This document shows, piece after piece, positions 38,066 to 40,153 of a stretch of DNA of 40,153 nucleotides (positions are counted from its first letter, which is position 1; the number at the start of each line of letters is the position of its first letter). Source of the stretch: Myxococcales bacterium (GTDB taxonomy: Bacteria; Myxococcota_A; Polyangia; Fen-1088); assembly GCA_025350815.1 (NCBI GenBank), contig JANXXE010000005.1:1-40153 (forward strand), in the 5' to 3' direction. A model generated the notes under the pieces. It was not told the DNA's origin. It worked only from the letters and a program-made list of their open reading frames with translations, and searched no databases. The position numbers were made by a program, and so were the translations under genes.

Positions 38066-38105
38066 GCTTTGACTCGGCTCGGGCGCACGCAGCCCGCAGG
38101 CAGCA

Positions 38106-38131
38106 GCGGTGCGAAACGACCTATGCACCGC
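38106..38131. repeat. Inverted repeat, 7-base arms, 12-base spacer
   Basis: GCGGTGC (38106-38112) and GCACCGC (38125-38131) are exact reverse complements separated by 12 bases, the same spacer as the repeat centred 65 bases upstream. The centre lies about 212 bases before the predicted sigma-54 start point, within the usual range for an enhancer-binding protein site. It could also fold as a hairpin in RNA. Confidence 0.4.
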
Positions 38132-38277
38132 CGTTTCCCGCTGTTTTTCAGGGCACTGGTGAAAATCTGTCACGTTCGCGACGGTGGCGCTGGATGGAGA
38201 GCGAAGGCCCTCCGTGGCGCAATGTGCGTAAATCCCTTCGCAGTTTGCCGGACCTACATTTCCATATGGTCTAATAT

Positions 38278-38290
38278 TTTCAATATCTTA
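38278..38290 (+). promoter_or_regulatory. IHF-like bending site
   Basis: TTTCAATATCTTA matches the IHF consensus WATCAANNNNTTR with one mismatch, inside an AT-rich patch. It lies about 40-53 bases upstream of the predicted start point, the usual IHF position between enhancer and sigma-54 promoter. Confidence 0.45.
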
Positions 38291-38304
38291 CACAATATTG
38301 TCGC

Positions 38305-38320
38305 TGGCACGGGGCATGCT
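38305..38320 (+). promoter_or_regulatory. Sigma-54 (-24/-12) promoter of the small-protein gene
   Basis: TGGCACGGGGCATGCT matches the sigma-54 consensus TGGCACRNNNNTTGCW at all fixed positions except one (A for the first T of TTGC). The invariant GG (38306-38307) and GC (38318-38319) are exactly ten bases apart. The predicted start point near 38331 leaves a 27-base leader with a strong ribosome-binding site before the ATG at 38358. Confidence 0.72.
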
Positions 38321-38357
38321 AGAGATGGCCGCGACCTTCTGGGAGGAGGGTTCCAAT

Positions 38358-38552
38358 ATGTCTCAAGCACTAGCAGCCCGCCCATCGTCGGCACCGACAC
38401 CGAACAAGGAAAGGGCCCTTAGGATCCTTTCGCGCTCTCTTTACAGGGAGCTTCGGCAGAACGGGTACGAACCGAAGCAGATTGTGGCACTTGCAACCGA
38501 ATTGATTAGCCAGGTGACCTCCGACATCAAGGACGACGCCCGGCTCGACTAG
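38358..38552 (+). CDS. 64-residue protein of unknown function under sigma-54 promoter
   Basis: The ATG at 38358 has an excellent Shine-Dalgarno run (GGGAGGAGGG, 38341-38350) seven bases upstream; an in-frame TTG at 38298 lies within the promoter and is excluded. The protein has a disordered Ala/Ser/Pro-rich N-terminus (1-16) and two predicted amphipathic helices (about 17-34, ERALRILSRSLYRELRQ, and about 38-58, EPKQIVALATELISQVTSD) joined by NGYEPKQ, then an acidic tail. It has no signal peptide, membrane segment or Cys. I do not recognise a family. A hairpin terminator follows, so it is a stand-alone transcription unit. A helical-hairpin adaptor or regulator is one possible role, but this is only a guess. 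Confidence 0.8.
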   Translation: MSQALAARPSSAPTPNKERALRILSRSLYRELRQNGYEPKQIVALATELISQVTSDIKDDARLD

Positions 38553-38574
38553 AATTAGTTTTGTGTTTTTCCTT

Positions 38575-38603
38575 GGGGGGCTGATGGCCCCCCTTGGCTT
38601 TTC
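38575..38603 (+). terminator. Rho-independent-type terminator after the small-protein gene
   Basis: GGGGGGC (38575-38581) and GCCCCCC (38587-38593) form a perfect seven-base-pair stem with a TGATG loop, followed by TTGGCTTTTCT. The T-tract is interrupted but adequate. It lies 23 bases after the stop and insulates pgk downstream. Confidence 0.7.
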
Positions 38604-38699
38604 TGGCGCCGACGCAACAGTGCGCCGCCCGCGAGGCCGGCTGTTTTCCGCGCAGGTCACTGGAACCCCGTGACGCTTCCGTGTAAAACACCGACCTCC

Positions 38700-39890
38700 A
38701 TGGCCATCAAGAGCATTACGGACCTCGACCTTCAGGGGCGCCGCGTATTCATCCGGGTCGATTTCAATGTCCCGCTGACGCCCGCCCGGGGCGTCGCCGA
38801 CGCAACCCGCATTCGCGAAAGCCTGCCCACCATCAAGTACGCAATCGAGCGCGGCGCGCGCGTGATTCTGGCCTCGCACCTCGGCCGCCCCAAGGGCAAG
38901 CCGAACCCCGAGTATTCGCTGATGCCGGTCGCCGCCTACCTGGCCGAGGCCCTCGGTCGCGAAGTGGTTCTGGCCGACGAGCCGGTCGGCGACGGCGCCA
39001 AGAAGGTGGTCGCCGACCTGCGCGAGGGCGGCGTGGCCCTGCTCGAGAACCTGCGTTTTTCGCCCGGCGAAGAAGCGAACGACGAACAGTTCGCACGGGC
39101 GCTGGCCAGCTACGCCGATGTTTATGTGAACGACGCCTTCGGCACCGCGCACCGCGCACACGCCTCGACCGTCGGGATGATCAAGTTCGTGTCGGCCAAG
39201 GGCGCCGGCCTTTTGATGGAGCGCGAGGTGAAGTTCCTCAGTCGCCTGCTGGGCGAGGTCGAACGTCCCTTCGTGGCGATCATTGGAGGCGCCAAGGTTT
39301 CGGACAAGATCGAGGTCCTCGAAAACCTGCTGGGGCGGGTCAACGCCCTGCTGATTGGCGGCGCGATGGCCAACACCTTCCTCAAGGCCAAGGGCGGTCA
39401 ACTGGGCCGCTCGCTGCTGGAGGACGACAAGCTGGCCCTGGCGCGCGCCTTCCTGCGCAAGGCAGAGGACCGCGGCATCGAGGTGGTCCTTCCGCGCGAC
39501 GTCGTTGCGGCCGCCGGCATCAAGGCGGAGTCGGGCAAGGTCGTCTCCGCGATGAACGTGCCTGAAGATTTGGCGGCGCTGGACATCGGTCCCGAGACCG
39601 CGCGCTCGTTCGCGGACGTCATCGCCAAGGCCAAGACCATTTTCTGGAACGGGCCCATGGGCATCTTCGAGATCCCCGCCTTCGCCGAGGGCAGCACCGC
39701 GATCGCCAAGGCCATGGCCGAGGCCACGGGCAAGGGTGCGATCACCATCGTGGGCGGCGGCGACAGTCTGGCGGTTCTGGCCAAGACCGGCCTGGCCGGC
39801 AAGATGAGCCATTGCTCGACGGGCGGAGGCGCCAGCCTGGAGCTTCTCGAGGGCAAGGTCCTGCCCGGCTTGGCCGCGCTGGCGTCCTAG
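38700..39890 (+). CDS. pgk: Phosphoglycerate kinase
   Basis: A 396-residue glycolytic enzyme converting 1,3-bisphosphoglycerate and ADP to 3-phosphoglycerate and ATP. Diagnostic stretches are [14 protein letters not shown] (about 12-25), [96 protein letters not shown] and [17 protein letters not shown]. Length is normal. ATG 38700 is preferred to a GTG 30 bases upstream. No gap gene precedes it, and tpiA, which usually follows in this order, is missing before secG. Confidence 0.97.
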   Translation: MAIKSITDLDLQGRRVFIRVDFNVPLTPARGVADATRIRESLPTIKYAIERGARVILASHLGRPKGKPNPEYSLMPVAAYLAEALGREVVLADEPVGDGAKKVVADLREGGVALLENLRFSPGEEANDEQFARALASYADVYVNDAFGTAHRAHASTVGMIKFVSAKGAGLLMEREVKFLSRLLGEVERPFVAIIGGAKVSDKIEVLENLLGRVNALLIGGAMANTFLKAKGGQLGRSLLEDDKLALARAFLRKAEDRGIEVVLPRDVVAAAGIKAESGKVVSAMNVPEDLAALDIGPETARSFADVIAKAKTIFWNGPMGIFEIPAFAEGSTAIAKAMAEATGKGAITIVGGGDSLAVLAKTGLAGKMSHCSTGGGASLELLEGKVLPGLAALAS

Positions 39891-39902
39891 CACGGGAAAA
39901 GG

Positions 39903-39908
39903 TATAAT
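39903..39908 (+). promoter_or_regulatory. Perfect TATAAT before secG (possible -10)
   Basis: TATAAT stands in the 27-base gap between pgk and secG, but no -35 element is placed 16-18 bases upstream, and a start point would fall almost on the secG ATG. It could give a leaderless transcript or be chance in a locally AT-rich gap. Confidence 0.2.
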
Positions 39909-39917
39909 CGAGTCAAC

Positions 39918-40153
39918 ATGTACCATCTTTTTCTGACGATCCACATCGTCGCCTGCCTGTTCATGATCCTATTTGTGCTTCTGCAGACCGGCCGCGGCGC
40001 CGGCCTGTCGATGTTCGGCGGGGGGGGAGACTCCCTGATCAACACGCCCAGCGGCTCGAGCTTCATGAAGAAGTTCACCGCCGGCCTAGCCGCGACCTTC
40101 GCGCTGACGTCTCTTTTCTTGACGCTTCTCTCCGACCGCACCGGCATGTCGAG
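39918..40153 (+). CDS. secG: Protein-export membrane protein SecG, N-terminal part (cut by window edge)
   Basis: The first 78 codons of a SecG-type subunit of the SecYEG translocon. Membrane segment 1 is about 3-22 (HLFLTIHIVACLFMILFVLL), the cytoplasmic loop has LLQTGRGAGLSMFGGGGDS, the hallmark of SecG, then SSFMKKFTAGLAATFALTS begins segment 2. The reading frame is open to the window edge. It starts 27 bases after pgk. The loop contains an eight-G run, a weak spot for sequencing errors, but the frame through it is consistent with the family. Confidence 0.92.
   Translation, partial: MYHLFLTIHIVACLFMILFVLLQTGRGAGLSMFGGGGDSLINTPSGSSFMKKFTAGLAATFALTSLFLTLLSDRTGMS

Larger units (their letters stand above)
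37994..38357 (+). other. Intergenic regulatory region between the kinase and the small-protein gene
   Basis: This is the longest gene-free stretch of the window. It holds two inverted repeats (38042-38065, 38106-38131), an AT-rich patch (about 38260-38300) with the palindromes CCATATGG (38262-38269) and CAATATTG (38293-38300), an IHF-like site (38278-38290), and a sigma-54-type promoter (38305-38320). On the minus strand TATACT at about 38048-38053 could be a -10 for the kinase gene, but no good -35 pairs with it. Confidence 0.6.

Noticed and set aside
38370-39944. A 524-codon open frame antisense to pgk and the small-protein gene.
   Set aside because: The sense strand encodes a full-length phosphoglycerate kinase; the antisense translation is low-complexity and matches nothing. 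Such frames are common in GC-rich genomes.
40011-40031. Eight-G run in secG as a phase-variation tract.
   Set aside because: It encodes the conserved Gly-rich loop, and one tract in an essential-type gene is not evidence for switching.

Overview
The window is a gene-dense, high-GC stretch of a bacterial chromosome. It holds 38 protein-coding genes, two of them cut by the window edges, and I see no rRNA, tRNA, CRISPR array, insertion sequence or prophage. A type IV pilus alignment operon, an NtrC-type regulator, c-di-GMP-related HD-GYP and EAL-HDOD proteins, a DUF1592/DUF1552 secreted pair and the xerD-scpA-scpB-rluB cluster together point to a deltaproteobacterial lineage, most likely Myxococcota. 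That placement is inference from gene content, not a phylogenetic result.

Layout. 1-3972 (minus): an NtrC-type response regulator followed by pilM, pilN, pilO and the start of pilP. 4091-8413 (plus): lipase-like hydrolase, glycerol kinase, PP2C phosphatase and ArsA-like ATPase. 8506-12049 (plus): DUF1592 lipoprotein, DUF1552 Tat-type protein and a small Cys-rich secreted protein. 12036-15175 (minus): phoH, a soluble GAF-HD-GYP protein and ybeY. 15235-18617 (plus): mazG and an MMPL/RND exporter. 18585-28439 (minus): a tightly packed 12-gene run, xerD - M50 protease - scpA - scpB - rluB-like - purH - purD - purE - tsaC - tRNA methyltransferase - gtrA - pgpA, with many 4-base start/stop overlaps. 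28468-30010 (plus): unknown secreted protein and an alpha/beta hydrolase. 30024-31250 (minus): EAL-HDOD protein. 31322-32314 (plus): metallophosphoesterase. 32319-33281 (minus): DHH phosphoesterase. 33397-36854 (plus): aspS and glpD. 36851-37993 (minus): PAS histidine kinase. 38358-40153 (plus): a 64-residue unknown protein, pgk and the start of secG.

How genes work together. The hydrolase, GlpK and GlpD can form a route from acylglycerols to dihydroxyacetone phosphate, although glpD lies about 30 kb from glpK. XerD, ScpA and ScpB serve chromosome resolution and condensation. PurH, PurD and PurE belong to IMP synthesis. PilM/N/O/P form the inner-membrane alignment complex of the type IV pilus.

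Most notable region. The only gene-free stretch over 300 bases (37994-38357) separates a divergent NtrB-like histidine kinase from a 64-residue protein of unknown function. It carries a near-consensus sigma-54 -24/-12 promoter, a one-mismatch IHF-like site in an AT-rich patch, two inverted repeats and, just after the small gene, a hairpin terminator. This looks like an undescribed, enhancer-dependent single-gene unit and is the best candidate here for something new. Other points worth checking are an HD-GYP protein in the slot usually held by a 7TM-HD protein between phoH and ybeY, a pseudouridine synthase lacking conserved RNA/uracil-contact motifs, a GAFTDA variant in the NtrC-type regulator, and an MMPL pump with only one Asp-Tyr proton-relay motif.
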